The notes: generated by a model from the letters alone, not told the origin. A DNA stretch of 64,000 nucleotides from JACCVL01 sp963704295 (GCA_963704295.1 OY969884.1:1550001-1614000); one strand, 5' to 3'. Counted from the first letter of the stretch, positions 50,955-60,164 are shown. A program made the numbers and translations.

Positions 50955-51709
50955 CCGGGTCGGGTCAGGCGGACGTGACGGTGCTCGAGATCGAGCGGCT
51001 GCGGCGCCGGTACGGCAGCCACGACGTGCTGCGCGGCATCGACCTGCGCATCGGCGCCGGCGAGGTGGTCTGCCTGATCGGTGCCAGCGGGTCCGGCAAG
51101 TCCACGCTGCTGCGCTGTGTTGACCTGCTGGAGCCGGTCGACGACGGCACCATCCGGCTGGACGGGCGGGACGTGACCGACCCGAGCGTCAATGCCGACC
51201 GGGTGCGCCGGGAGATCGGCGTGGTGTTCCAGGCCTACAACCTGTTCCCGCACCTGACCGTGCGGGAGAACGTGACGCTCGCCCCGCGGGTGGTCCAGCG
51301 CCGTGGCCGGGCGGTGGCCGGCGCGGAGGCGGCGCGACTGCTCGACCGGTTCGGCCTGGCGGACAAGGCGGACGCATACCCGGACAGCCTGTCCGGCGGT
51401 CAGCAGCAGCGGGTGGCGCTGGTGCGGGCGGTCGCCACCGGTCCGCGGCTGCTGCTGCTCGACGAGGTCACCTCGGCGCTCGACCCCGAGCTGGTGGGTG
51501 AGGTGCTCGACATGGTCGCCGAGCTGCGGGCCGACGGGATGACCATGCTGATCGCGACACACGAGCTCGCGTTCGCTCGGGACGTCGCCGACCGGGTGGC
51601 CTACCTGCACGAGGGTGTGGTGCACGAGGAGGGACCGGCCGCTCAGGTGCTTGGCGCTCCACGGCGGGAACGGACCGCCGCGTACCTCAGCCGCTTCCGC
51701 GCCGGCTAA
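50951..51709 (+). CDS. Amino-acid ABC transporter ATP-binding protein
   Basis: 252 residues, GlnQ type. Walker A GASGSGKST, VFQAYNLFPHLTVRENV, LSGGQQQRVALVRAV, LLLLDEVTSALDP (Val in place of the usual Pro after DE), ATHELAF. The GTG overlaps the permease stop (GTGA). Closes the uptake operon; an inverted repeat array follows. Confidence 0.93.
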   Translation: MTGSGQADVTVLEIERLRRRYGSHDVLRGIDLRIGAGEVVCLIGASGSGKSTLLRCVDLLEPVDDGTIRLDGRDVTDPSVNADRVRREIGVVFQAYNLFPHLTVRENVTLAPRVVQRRGRAVAGAEAARLLDRFGLADKADAYPDSLSGGQQQRVALVRAVATGPRLLLLDEVTSALDPELVGEVLDMVAELRADGMTMLIATHELAFARDVADRVAYLHEGVVHEEGPAAQVLGAPRRERTAAYLSRFRAG

Positions 51710-51726
51710 CCCCCTCCCCCTCTTCC

Positions 51727-51939
51727 CACGATCCGCGACTTTTGCCGGTCTGGCCCCCGCGCCTCTTCCCACGATCCGCGACTTTTGCCGGTTCGGCCGG
51801 CCCCCTACCGCGACCGGCCGGACGGGTGCGGCCTGCAGAAGTCGCGGATCGTGAACCGGGGTGGGTGGGTGCGGCCTGCAGAAGTCGCGGATCGTGAACC
51901 GGGGTGGGTGGGGGCGGCCTGCAGAAGTCGCGGATCGTG
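51727..51939. repeat. 43-bp repeat family: two forward and three inverted copies
   Basis: CACGATCCGCGACTT at 51727 and 51770 and its reverse complement at 51839, 51882 and 51925, always 43 bp apart. The 54-bp centre contains GGCCGG/CCGGCC palindromes. Lies between convergent stops (51709 and 51954), so transcripts from either side would carry a large foldback. Confidence 0.85.
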
Positions 51940-51953
51940 AGCGGGGGTCAGGG

Positions 51954-52781
51954 TCAGGCGGCGGACGCGGCCAGGCCGGCGGCGGACCCCGCCAGCAACA
52001 CCCGGCTGACCAGGCTGGGGTCGTCGAGCATCGGTACGTGACCGCAGCCGCGCAAGGCCAGGTGGGTCGCATCCGGCAGCCGGCGACGTGCCCGGGCCGC
52101 CTGCAGAGGCGGCAGCACCCGGTCCCGGGTGCCCCATGCGATGGTCGTCGGCACCGCTGGCTCCGCCGTGCAGAGATAGGACCGGCCGAGCCTCGCCGTC
52201 GGTCCGAACCCGGCGGCCGCCTTCAGCGCCCGGGCGTCACCGAGAAACGTCTCGGCGTCCTGCCGCTCCGGATGCGCGTACAGCAGGCGGACCATCGAGC
52301 TGCGCATCTCGGCGTCGGCCGCCACCCGGCGCAGCACCAGGTCGGGCACCCGGGCGGACATTCGTGTCGTGGTGAGCAGCGCCAGCGCCCAGCGGCGCTC
52401 GAGCGGCGACCAGAAGCCGGCCGGCGCGAGTGCGGTCGCTGTCGACACCAGGTCCCGAGCGGCCAGCTCCAGGGCCAGCGCGCCGCCGAGCGAGTTGCCT
52501 GCCACATGCGGCCGGGCCACGCCGAGCTCGTCGAAGAACTCCGCGAACCGCTCGACCGACTCCGCCACCGTGTACGCGGCCCCGGCCGGCAGCGGCGGCG
52601 AATCGCCGAAGCCCGGCAGATCCACGGCGATCACCTCGCGGTGCCGGACCAAGCCCGGCAGCACCGGGTCCCAGGCCTGCCGCCGGTGTCCGATCCCGTG
52701 CACGAGCACCAGCGGCTCACCGCGACCGGATCGGGTGTAGACCGACCCGAGCCCGCGGGTGCGAAGCGTTCGCCGTGGCAC
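51954..52781 (-). CDS. Alpha/beta hydrolase
   Basis: 275 residues. LVLVHGIGHRRQAWDPVLPGL (oxyanion HG), nucleophile elbow GNSLGGALALELA, acid Asp in WGTRDRVLPP, and catalytic His in LRGCGHVPMLDDP. Substrate unknown. The GTG start follows GGAGGAGCC; the frame is open to 53273 on the far side, but homology begins here. Divergent from the CoA-transferase gene. Confidence 0.85.
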   Translation of the reverse strand: MPRRTLRTRGLGSVYTRSGRGEPLVLVHGIGHRRQAWDPVLPGLVRHREVIAVDLPGFGDSPPLPAGAAYTVAESVERFAEFFDELGVARPHVAGNSLGGALALELAARDLVSTATALAPAGFWSPLERRWALALLTTTRMSARVPDLVLRRVAADAEMRSSMVRLLYAHPERQDAETFLGDARALKAAAGFGPTARLGRSYLCTAEPAVPTTIAWGTRDRVLPPLQAARARRRLPDATHLALRGCGHVPMLDDPSLVSRVLLAGSAAGLAASAA

Positions 52782-52943
52782 GGCTCCTCCGACCCTCGAT
52801 ACCGGTGTCGAGGCCGTCGACGGTAGTGCCCGGCCCCGCGCAGATCCTGCATTTCCACACCGGCCCCGCGGATGCGGCCGGATCGTGACGCGCCGCGACC
52901 TGGCCGAAGGGCCGCAGCCGTCGCTGCTGTCACAATCGCCGCC

Positions 52944-54275
52944 ATGCCCGAGCCAAGCGGTGAACCAGCTCGCCCGGCCCGGCCCCCGGCCCGGCCCCCG
53001 GCCGCCGGCACCGACCCGGCCGCCCCCACCGATCCGGCCGCCCCCACCGATCCGGCCGCCCCCACGGACCCGGCCGGCGGGCCGCTGACCGGCGTTCGGG
53101 TTGTCGAACTCGCCGGCATCGGCCCCGGCCCGTTCGCCGCGATGCTGCTCGCCGACCTGGGTGCCGAGGTGATCCGCGTGGACCGGCCGGGTGGCAACGC
53201 GCTCGCCCCGGCGCCGCCGGCGCACGACCTGCTCAACCGTGGCCGGCCGTCCGTGGCCGTGGATCTCAAACACCCTGACGGTGTTCGGGTGGTGCTGGCC
53301 CTAGCCGAGCGCGCCGACGTCCTCATCGAGGGGTTCAGGCCGGGGGTCGCCGAGCGTCTCGGCGTCGGCCCCGAGGACTGCCGGGCCGTCAACCCGGCGC
53401 TGGTGTACGGCCGGATGACCGGCTGGGGGCAGGACGGACCGCTCGCCACCGCGGCCGGTCACGACCTCACCTACCTCGCGGTCACCGGAGCGCTGCACGC
53501 CACCGGCGAACCGGACCGCCCGCCCCGACCGCCGCTCAACCTGCTCGGTGACTTCGGTGGTGGCGCGCTGTATCTCGTCGTCGGTGTGCTCGCGGCGCTG
53601 CTGGAGGCACGCCGATCCCATCGCGGCCAGGTCGTGGACGCCGCGGTCGTGGACGGAGTGGCGCACCTGACCACGATGGTGGCCGGACAACTGGCGGCCG
53701 GATGGTGGCGGGACCGCCGCGGCGCGAACCTGCTCGACGGGAGCGCGCCGTTCTACACCACCTACACCTGCGCGGACGGCCTCGACATCGCCGTCGCGCC
53801 GCTGGAGCCGCAGTTCTACCGGCAGTTCCTCGACGGGCTCGGCCTCGCCGACGACCCGACGCTGCCCGACCGGGACGACTCCCCGGCCTGGGGTCGGCTG
53901 CGCGCCGCGCTCGCCGACCGGATCGGCACCCGGACCCGGGACGAGTGGCTCACCGTCTTCGCGGGCACTGATGCCTGCGTGTCGGCGGTTCGCTCGCTCG
54001 GTGAGGCGCCCGGGGACCCGCACCTGGCCGCCAGGAGCACGTACGTCGAGCACGCCGGTGTGCGGCAGCCAGCGCCGGCCCCGCGCTTCTCGCGGACGCC
54101 GGCCGCGCTAACAACCCCCCCACCGCGGGCAGCGGGCGCCGACACCCGGACCGCGCTGTCGGACTGGGGGATCGCCGATGTCGACGGCCTGCTGGCCTCC
54201 GGCGCGGTCGTCCAGGTGGACGGACCGGGTCCGGCGCCGACCGGTGCCTACGCCACTCGGCCGGCGGGCGGCTGA
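52944..54275 (+). CDS. CoA-transferase family III / alpha-methylacyl-CoA racemase-like
   Basis: 443 residues. After a low-complexity N-terminal extension of TDPAAP repeats (about residues 20-45; 18-bp DNA repeats), the fold begins GVRVVELAGIGPGPFAAMLL with ADLGAEVIRVDRPGGN, RMTGWGQDGPLATAAGHDLTY, and LLGDFGGGALYLVVGVLAAL. The His/Asp near GHDLTY fits the racemase catalytic pair. Likely acyl-CoA epimerisation or CoA transfer in branched-lipid breakdown; a thiolase lies 1.5 kb on. CACAAT is 7 nt before the ATG. Confidence 0.87.
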   Translation: MPEPSGEPARPARPPARPPAAGTDPAAPTDPAAPTDPAAPTDPAGGPLTGVRVVELAGIGPGPFAAMLLADLGAEVIRVDRPGGNALAPAPPAHDLLNRGRPSVAVDLKHPDGVRVVLALAERADVLIEGFRPGVAERLGVGPEDCRAVNPALVYGRMTGWGQDGPLATAAGHDLTYLAVTGALHATGEPDRPPRPPLNLLGDFGGGALYLVVGVLAALLEARRSHRGQVVDAAVVDGVAHLTTMVAGQLAAGWWRDRRGANLLDGSAPFYTTYTCADGLDIAVAPLEPQFYRQFLDGLGLADDPTLPDRDDSPAWGRLRAALADRIGTRTRDEWLTVFAGTDACVSAVRSLGEAPGDPHLAARSTYVEHAGVRQPAPAPRFSRTPAALTTPPPRAAGADTRTALSDWGIADVDGLLASGAVVQVDGPGPAPTGAYATRPAGG

Positions 54276-54294
54276 GCTCTGAGCCTGCGGTCCG

Positions 54295-54585
54295 TCAGCC
54301 GAACAGCTCCTCGACCCAGTGCTTCTTCCGCTTGGACGAGTACGAGCCGGACGAGCCCCGGTGGGTGTCGTGCTCGCGGTGGTGGTCGTGTGACTCCGAG
54401 CGGGGTGGCGCGGCCGCCGCCGGAGCGGAGGTGTGCGCACGCGAGTCGGCGGCGATCAGGTGTTCCAGCTCACCGCGGTCGAGGAAGATCCCGCGGCAGT
54501 CGCTGCACTGGTCCACGGTGATGCCGTTGCGCTCGTAGTTGCGCATCTCGCCGGCGCACTTGGGGCAGGTCAGGCTGGTGGTCAT
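54295..54585 (-). CDS. TFIIB-type zinc-ribbon protein
   Basis: 96 residues. LTCPKCAGEMRNYERNGI and DQCSDCRGIFLDRGELEHL form a CxxC...CxxC zinc ribbon. A His/Ser/Arg-rich low-complexity middle and a C-terminal KKHWVEELFG follow. The last motif is shared by this small actinobacterial family of unknown role. CACGAT lies 6 nt before the ATG. Confidence 0.85.
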   Translation of the reverse strand: MTTSLTCPKCAGEMRNYERNGITVDQCSDCRGIFLDRGELEHLIAADSRAHTSAPAAAAPPRSESHDHHREHDTHRGSSGSYSSKRKKHWVEELFG

Positions 54586-54626
54586 CGGGCCATCGTGTCA
54601 GGAACCGGCGGCACTGGCAGCGAGCG

Positions 54627-55652
54627 TCAGCCGGTTCCCAGCCGCCCAGCGGCCGCCGGGGGAAGGTGCGCGGCCTCGACCAGCCAGCGCACGGTGTCGG
54701 CGAACACGTCCTCGAGCGGCCGCGGCTCGACACCGAGCGACTGCACCGTCGCGCTGGCGTCTCCCGGGTTGGCGCAGGCGAGGATGCGCGCGCCCTCCGG
54801 CTCGCCGGGCAGGAAGGGCAACCCGGTCCAGTAGCCCAGCTGGGCGGCTGCCACCGCCACCGCGGTCGGGACCCGCCGCACCCGGAGCCGGCGCCCGGTG
54901 ACCTGTTCCAGCAGGCCGTGCGGGGCCGGCAGGAACTCGCCGGGGACGAGGTGGTGGCCCGGCCGCTGCCCCCCGCAGTCACCGGCCAGCGCGGCCAGGA
55001 CGGCCGCGGTGTCACGGACGTCGACGTAGTGCAGCCCGCCGCGTGGCAGTGCGGGCATCCGACCCGACAGCGCCGCAACGAGGATCGCGTTGCTCGCCCC
55101 CAAGCGAGGGTCCTGCGGTCCGATCACCACACCCGGGTTCACCACGACGACGGGAGCGCCGGCCGCCTGCAGTTCGCGCGCGACCCGCTCGCTCGCCACC
55201 TTGCTGGTGCTGTACGGGCCGAGGCCGGGGCCGAGGGGCATCCCCGGTCGCAGGGTGCTGCCACCGGGACGGTTCAGCGCCACCGTGCTGGACACGTGCA
55301 CCACCGCCGAGCAGCCCTCGTCCACCGCGGCGGTCAGCACCGCCCGGGTGCCGGCGACGTTGGCGCGGGTCATGATCGCCGCGTCCTTCCGTCGCAGGCT
55401 GTACGTCGCGGCCGCGTGCAGGACCGTCCGACAGCCGCGTACCGCCGCCCGGATCGCGGCCTGGTCGGTCATGTCGCCGAGCGCGACCTCGACCCGGTCG
55501 TCGGTGGCGGGGTCGACGCCCTGAGGAGCCAGCGCGGCAGCCAGCCGGTCCGGCGAGCGGACGTAGGCCCGCACGCGATGTCCGTCGTCGAGCAGTCGCG
55601 GGATCGTGTGCGCGCCGAGGAAGCCCGATGCGCCGGTCACCAGCACGGTCAT
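54627..55652 (-). CDS. NAD-dependent epimerase/dehydratase family protein
   Basis: 341 residues, an extended short-chain dehydrogenase. TGASGFLGAH binds NAD(P), VALGDMTDQAAI, YSTSKVASER supplies the YxxxK catalytic pair, and VVNPGVVIGPQDPRLG. Substrate not inferable. The ATG is chosen at the beginning of the Rossmann fold. Confidence 0.87.
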   Translation of the reverse strand: MTVLVTGASGFLGAHTIPRLLDDGHRVRAYVRSPDRLAAALAPQGVDPATDDRVEVALGDMTDQAAIRAAVRGCRTVLHAAATYSLRRKDAAIMTRANVAGTRAVLTAAVDEGCSAVVHVSSTVALNRPGGSTLRPGMPLGPGLGPYSTSKVASERVARELQAAGAPVVVVNPGVVIGPQDPRLGASNAILVAALSGRMPALPRGGLHYVDVRDTAAVLAALAGDCGGQRPGHHLVPGEFLPAPHGLLEQVTGRRLRVRRVPTAVAVAAAQLGYWTGLPFLPGEPEGARILACANPGDASATVQSLGVEPRPLEDVFADTVRWLVEAAHLPPAAAGRLGTG

Positions 55653-55794
55653 GGCCGAGAAGGTTGGCAGTCGCGGTCCACGGTGTCGACCGGTCCGGAC
55701 CGGCCCGACCGGCGTCCCCGACCTACCCACAAGTAACCAGCGCCACACTCAGCGCCCCTGACGTCGTGGCAATGGCCGTGTCACGATCCGGAGC

Positions 55795-57018
55795 ATGGCC
55801 GAGGCACCTGACGCGTTCGTCTATGACGCGATCCGCACACCTCGCGGGCGGGGCAAGCCGACCGGTGCGCTGTACGAGGTCAAACCGGTGGATCTGGTGG
55901 TCGGGTTGCTGCACGAGCTGCAGCGCCGACAGCCCGCGCTTGACCCCGAGGGCATCGAGGACGTCGTCTTGGGCTGCGTCACCCCGGTCGGCGATCAGGG
56001 AGCCGACATCGCCAAGGTGTCCGCGCTGGCCGCCGGGCTGCCGTTCACGACCGGTGGGGTGCAGCTGAACCGGTTCTGCGCCAGCGGACTGGAAGCGGTC
56101 AATCAGGCCGCGCAGCGGGTCCGGTCCGGCTGGGAGGAGCTGATCGTCGCGGGCGGCGTCGAGTCGATGAGCCGGGTGCCGATGGGCAGCGACGGTGGCG
56201 TCTGGGCGAGCGACCCGATGACCGCCTCCGCGACCGGCTTCGTGCCGCAGGGGATCAGTGCCGACCTGATCGCCACCCTGCACGGCTGGGACCGGACGGC
56301 CTGCGACTCCTACGCAGCGGAGTCCCAAGCTCGCGCGGCGAAGGCGACGGCCGACGGGCGGTTCGGCCGCTCCCTCGTTCCGGTGCGTGACCGCAACGGG
56401 TTGACCGTCCTCGACCACGACGAGCTGGTCCGTCCGGACACCACGGTGGAGGGTCTGGCAGCGCTGCGGCCGAGCTTCGCCGTCCTCGGCGGGCAGGGCG
56501 GCTTCGACGCCGTGGCGCTGGAGAAGTACCACCGGGTGGAGCGGATCGATCACGTCCACCACGCCGGGAACTCCTCGGGCATCGTGGACGGCGCCGCGCT
56601 GGTGCTGGTGGGCAGCGAGGACGCCGGTCGACGGCACGGCCTGACCCCGCGGGCTCGGATCACCTCCACCGCGGTGAGTGGCGCGGAGCCGACGATCATG
56701 CTGACCGGCCCGGCGCCGGCCAGCCGCAAGGCACTGGCCAAGGCCGGGCTCGAGCTGGCCGACATCGACCTGTTCGAGATGAACGAGGCGTTCGCCGCCG
56801 TGGTCAAGCGCTTCATGCACGACCTGTCCGTCCCGCACGACCTGACCAACGTGAACGGCGGCGCGATCGCGATGGGTCACCCGCTCGGCGCCACCGGGGC
56901 GATGCTGCTCGGCACCCTGGTCGACGAGTTGGACCGACGTGACCAGAGGTACGGACTGGTGACGCTCTGCGTCGGCGGTGGGATGGGCGTCGCGACCGTG
57001 ATCGAGAGGCTGACATGA
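55795..57018 (+). CDS. Acetyl-CoA C-acyltransferase (thiolase)
   Basis: 407 residues. Acyl-binding LNRFCASGLEA with nucleophile Cys95, EMNEAFAAV, NGGAIAMGHPLGATG with catalytic His, and C-terminal CVGGGMGVA with the second Cys. The start has CACGAT 7 nt upstream and no properly spaced ribosome-binding site. Last step of beta-oxidation, or condensation. It is usually followed in actinobacteria by a FadB-type gene, of which only a stub seems to remain here. Confidence 0.93.
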   Translation: MAEAPDAFVYDAIRTPRGRGKPTGALYEVKPVDLVVGLLHELQRRQPALDPEGIEDVVLGCVTPVGDQGADIAKVSALAAGLPFTTGGVQLNRFCASGLEAVNQAAQRVRSGWEELIVAGGVESMSRVPMGSDGGVWASDPMTASATGFVPQGISADLIATLHGWDRTACDSYAAESQARAAKATADGRFGRSLVPVRDRNGLTVLDHDELVRPDTTVEGLAALRPSFAVLGGQGGFDAVALEKYHRVERIDHVHHAGNSSGIVDGAALVLVGSEDAGRRHGLTPRARITSTAVSGAEPTIMLTGPAPASRKALAKAGLELADIDLFEMNEAFAAVVKRFMHDLSVPHDLTNVNGGAIAMGHPLGATGAMLLGTLVDELDRRDQRYGLVTLCVGGGMGVATVIERLT

Positions 57019-57181
57019 CCTCGCTCCCAACGGCGGGCCTGCTGGACCGAGCCGTCACCGCGGACTGATGACCCAGCAGCGCCGCGACCCGACCGCCCGG
57101 ATGCACCCGACGGCCGGGGAGCGGTTCACCCCGAGCGAGTCGCTCGTCGCCCTGGCCGAGGCGGGCGGCACGTTCCGCTGA
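57015..57181 (+). pseudogene. Probable remnant of a fadB-type 3-hydroxyacyl-CoA dehydrogenase
   Basis: Two tiny ORFs follow the thiolase with ATGA overlaps: 57015-57068 (MTSLPTAGLLDRAVTAD) and 57068-57181 (37 codons). The second ends GERFTPSESLVALAEAGGTF plus R, resembling the extreme C-terminus of FadB/FadJ proteins (GERFxPxxxLxxLAxxGxxFY). I infer that a fadB gene lost its body by internal deletion. Alternatively these are unrelated short ORFs. Confidence 0.42.
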
Positions 57182-57213
57182 CCGGGCGGCGGCGGCTCCG
57201 GGCACACTGGGAC

Positions 57214-58380
57214 ATGGCCGTTTCGAGCCGCGTCGCTGCCGGTCTGCTCGTGCTGCTGCTCGCGACCGCCGGATGCACCGACGATCCCGGGCCGGATCCC
57301 GGGTCCGGCCGGTCGGACGTCCCTGCGGTCGACGAGCAGTCGACGGTCCTGGACGTCGGTGCGCCGCGAGCCGTGCACCGGGCGACCGCCCTCGACGACG
57401 GCTCGGTCCTGTTGACCGGCGGCTGCTCGACGGCCGGGTGCGCCGGCACCGACGTGGCCGCCCGTGCCGTGGTGGTCGGCGCCGCAGGTGACGTCTCGCC
57501 GGGCGGGACGATGGCGCAGCCGCGGCTCAGCCACACCGCGACGCTGCTGCCCGACGGTCGAGTGCTGGTCGCCGGTGGGTACCCGGGCGAGGGCGCGCCA
57601 CCCACCGCCTCCTTGGAGCTCTACGACCCTGGCACCGCCTCGTTCTCGGCCGGGGGCGAGCTGCTGGATCCGCGCGCCGACCACACCGCGACGCTGCTGC
57701 CCGATGGTCGGGTTCTCGTCGCCGGTGGTCGGGGCGTCGACGGCGATGCCCTGCGCAGCGTGGAGATCGTCGACCCCGTGGCCGGTACGACGGTTGCGGC
57801 CGCACCTCTGGCCGCCCCTCGCACTGGTCACACCGCTGTCGACACCGGTCCCTGCGTCCTGCTCGTTGGCGGGACCGGCGCCCGGGACGCGGCCACCAGC
57901 TCCACGACACTGTGGTGCGTGGCGACCGGGAAGTGGTCACCCGGCCCGGACCTCGACCGAGCGCGGGTCAAGCACGCCGCCGTACTGCTCCCGGGGGGTC
58001 GGGTCTGGGTGGTCGGTGGGGCGCCGGACACCGAGAGCAGGACGCGATTCCGCGACACCGAGCTGCTGTCCTTGGACACCGGGCGGTCGGTGCCCGGACC
58101 AGCTCTGCCCGACGGTCGGTACAAGATCGCCGACGCGGTGGCGACGCTCGTCGACGGTCGGGTCGCGGTCGCGGGTGGGCCGCGGCTGCTCGTCCTCGAC
58201 CCGCGGGCCGGCACCCTCCGACCGGTTCCGGGCGGTGGCGGCGTCCTCGGTCCCGCCACGCTCTTCTCGACCGCGACTGGGATCGCCGGTGGCCGCGTCC
58301 TTGTCGCCGGTGGCTACGACGAGACGATCACGCCCAGCGACGCCGCCGCGGTGGTTGCCGTCCCGTCCCCACAACCCTGA
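57214..58380 (+). CDS. Kelch-repeat beta-propeller lipoprotein
   Basis: 388 residues. Lipoprotein signal LLLATAGC (Cys21), then about six kelch-like blades: HTATLLPDGRVLVAGGYPGEG and ADHTATLLPDGRVLVAGGRG are two nearly identical copies (each quoted within 21 residues as HTATLLPDGRVLVAGG). Exposed on the outer membrane face and likely a binding scaffold. No enzymatic motif. CACACT lies 5 nt before the ATG. Confidence 0.82.
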   Translation: MAVSSRVAAGLLVLLLATAGCTDDPGPDPGSGRSDVPAVDEQSTVLDVGAPRAVHRATALDDGSVLLTGGCSTAGCAGTDVAARAVVVGAAGDVSPGGTMAQPRLSHTATLLPDGRVLVAGGYPGEGAPPTASLELYDPGTASFSAGGELLDPRADHTATLLPDGRVLVAGGRGVDGDALRSVEIVDPVAGTTVAAAPLAAPRTGHTAVDTGPCVLLVGGTGARDAATSSTTLWCVATGKWSPGPDLDRARVKHAAVLLPGGRVWVVGGAPDTESRTRFRDTELLSLDTGRSVPGPALPDGRYKIADAVATLVDGRVAVAGGPRLLVLDPRAGTLRPVPGGGGVLGPATLFSTATGIAGGRVLVAGGYDETITPSDAAAVVAVPSPQP

Positions 58381-58387
58381 CACCTGG

Positions 58388-58777
58388 TCAGCTGTCGGGG
58401 GCGTTCTCCCACATCCCGAGCAGGTTGCCCTCGGGGTCCTTGAAGTAGGCGACGAAACCCATGTCCGAGACCGCCTGGCGGGGCAGCACGGTGCTGCCGC
58501 CAAGCTTCTCTACGTGCTCCAGCGCGGTGTCGATGCTGTCGACTCCGACCACCAGCACCGGCCCGTCGGCGGGGCCCTCGTCGCGCCGCATCATTCCGCC
58601 GTTGATGAAGCCGGGCTCCTCCGGCATGCCCTGGTCCGAGGTCGGACCGGACGCCGCCATCGTGTAGCTCAGCTCCGGCATCTCCATCAGGTTCCACCCG
58701 AACACGTCCCGGTAGAAGGCCCGAGCCCGGTCACCGTCGTCGAACGGCACCTCGAAGTGCATCACGCGTCCGTGCAT
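58388..58777 (-). CDS. VOC (glyoxalase-fold) protein
   Basis: 129 residues, a single VOC module. VMHFEVPFDDGDRARAFYRD, FGWNLMEMP, FINGGMMRRDEGP and FVAYFKDPEGNLLGMWEN are typical of the actinobacterial YdgC-like group. The start is the ATG with GGAGGTGG 6 nt upstream; a GTG 24 nt earlier is an alternative. Substrate unknown. Confidence 0.87.
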   Translation of the reverse strand: MHGRVMHFEVPFDDGDRARAFYRDVFGWNLMEMPELSYTMAASGPTSDQGMPEEPGFINGGMMRRDEGPADGPVLVVGVDSIDTALEHVEKLGGSTVLPRQAVSDMGFVAYFKDPEGNLLGMWENAPDS

Positions 58778-58873
58778 CCGTTCCACCTCCACAGTGCGCA
58801 CCGGGAGTCTCTCGGGCGCCTGGGCTCGACGCTAGACCCGGGCGCGAGGCAGGGGAAGGTCCGCGACGGACGG

Positions 58874-60124
58874 TCAGCGGGGAACGATCTCTCCCTTGCC
58901 GAGGACCACCAGACCGTCCTGGACGGTCAACCCGCGGTCCCGATCCTCGTCGGCATCCACCCCGATCCGAACGCCCGGCGGCACCTCGACGTTCTTGTCG
59001 ATGATGGCGCGGCGCACTTCGGCGCGGGCACCCACGCGCACCCCGTGCAGCAGCACCGAGTCGGTAACCGTCGCTCCCGCGTCGACGTAGGCGCGCGGGG
59101 AGAGCACCGAGCGCCGGACCGTTCCGCCGGCCACCACCACCCCCGGTGACAGCAGTGCCTGGTCGACGTCGGCGGTCCGGCCGTCGGCGCCGTGCACGAG
59201 CTTCGCCGGCGCCAGGGGGCCGTAGTCGGTGTAGATCGGCCAGGACTCGTTGTAGAGGTTGAAGATCGGCAGCTCGCTCACCAGGTCGAGGTGCGCGTCG
59301 TGGTAGCTGCCGATCGTTCCGACGTCACGCCAGTACGCCCGGTCCCGGTCGGTGACGCCGGGGACGTCGTTGTCCTTGAAGTCATAGACGGCCGCCTCCC
59401 CCTGCCGGACGAAGGCGGGCACGATGTCGCCACCCATGTCGTGCCGGCTGGACTCGTCGTCGGCGTCGGCGGAGACGGCCTCGACCAGCGCATCGCTGTC
59501 GAACACGTAGTTGCCCATCGAGGCAAGGACCTCCCCTGGCGCGTCCGGAAGGCCCTGTGGCGCCGAGGGCTTCTCCAGGAACTCGCGGATCCGCCCGACG
59601 TCGGACGGTTCGACGTCGATGACGCCGAACTGGTCCGCCAACCCGATCGGCTGGCGGATCGCGGCCACCGTGGCTGCGGCCCCCGACTCGAGGTGGGCCT
59701 GCACCATCTGGGAGAAGTCCATCCGGTACACGTGGTCGGCTCCGACGACCACGATGATGTCCGGCCGCTCGTCGCGAACCAGGTTGAGACTCTGGAAGAT
59801 CGCGTCCCCGCTGCCGAGGTACCAGCGCTTGCCGACCCGCTGCTGCGCCGGGACCGGTGCCACGTAGTTGCCGAGCAGGGCGGACATCCGCCAGGTCTGC
59901 GTCACGTGCCGGTCGAGGCTGTGGCTCTTGTACTGGGTGAGGACGACGACCTTGAGGTACCCGGAGTTCACGACGTTCGACAGGGCGAAGTCGATCAACC
60001 GGTAGATCCCGCCGTAGGGGACGGCGGGTTTGGCCCGGTCGGCGGTCAACGGCAGCAGCCGTTTCCCCTCGCCGCCCGCCATGACGACGGCCAGAACCTT
60101 GGGACCTCGTCCGCGCAGCGTCAT
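58874..60124 (-). CDS. glgC: Glucose-1-phosphate adenylyltransferase
   Basis: 416 residues. VMAGGEGKRLLPLTADRAKP is the nucleotidyltransferase signature and allosteric N-terminus, YGGIYRLIDFALSNVVNSGY and VGADHVYRMDF follow, then a left-handed beta-helix (about 300-400; VTDSVLLHGVRVGARAEVRR). Makes ADP-glucose for glycogen or maltosyl-1-phosphate synthesis. Divergent from the glycogen synthase gene, with a leaderless ATG. Confidence 0.96.
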   Translation of the reverse strand: MTLRGRGPKVLAVVMAGGEGKRLLPLTADRAKPAVPYGGIYRLIDFALSNVVNSGYLKVVVLTQYKSHSLDRHVTQTWRMSALLGNYVAPVPAQQRVGKRWYLGSGDAIFQSLNLVRDERPDIIVVVGADHVYRMDFSQMVQAHLESGAAATVAAIRQPIGLADQFGVIDVEPSDVGRIREFLEKPSAPQGLPDAPGEVLASMGNYVFDSDALVEAVSADADDESSRHDMGGDIVPAFVRQGEAAVYDFKDNDVPGVTDRDRAYWRDVGTIGSYHDAHLDLVSELPIFNLYNESWPIYTDYGPLAPAKLVHGADGRTADVDQALLSPGVVVAGGTVRRSVLSPRAYVDAGATVTDSVLLHGVRVGARAEVRRAIIDKNVEVPPGVRIGVDADEDRDRGLTVQDGLVVLGKGEIVPR

Positions 60125-60130
60125 GCCGCG

Positions 60131-60164
60131 ACCCTAGGGCGTGCCCAGCGGCCGGTACTAGGGT
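60131..60164. promoter_or_regulatory. Divergent leaderless glgC/glgA promoters
   Basis: Minus-strand TAGGGT (60131-60136) is 6 nt before the glgC ATG; plus-strand TAGGGT (60159-60164) is 6 nt before the glgA GTG. The start codons are only 47 bp apart, so each -35 region falls close to the other's -10, and the two promoters should exclude one another. Confidence 0.5.

Noticed and set aside
51727..51939. Possible CRISPR array (regular 43-bp spacing)
   Set aside because: The intervening sequence repeats along with the core and copies occur in both orientations, unlike CRISPR.
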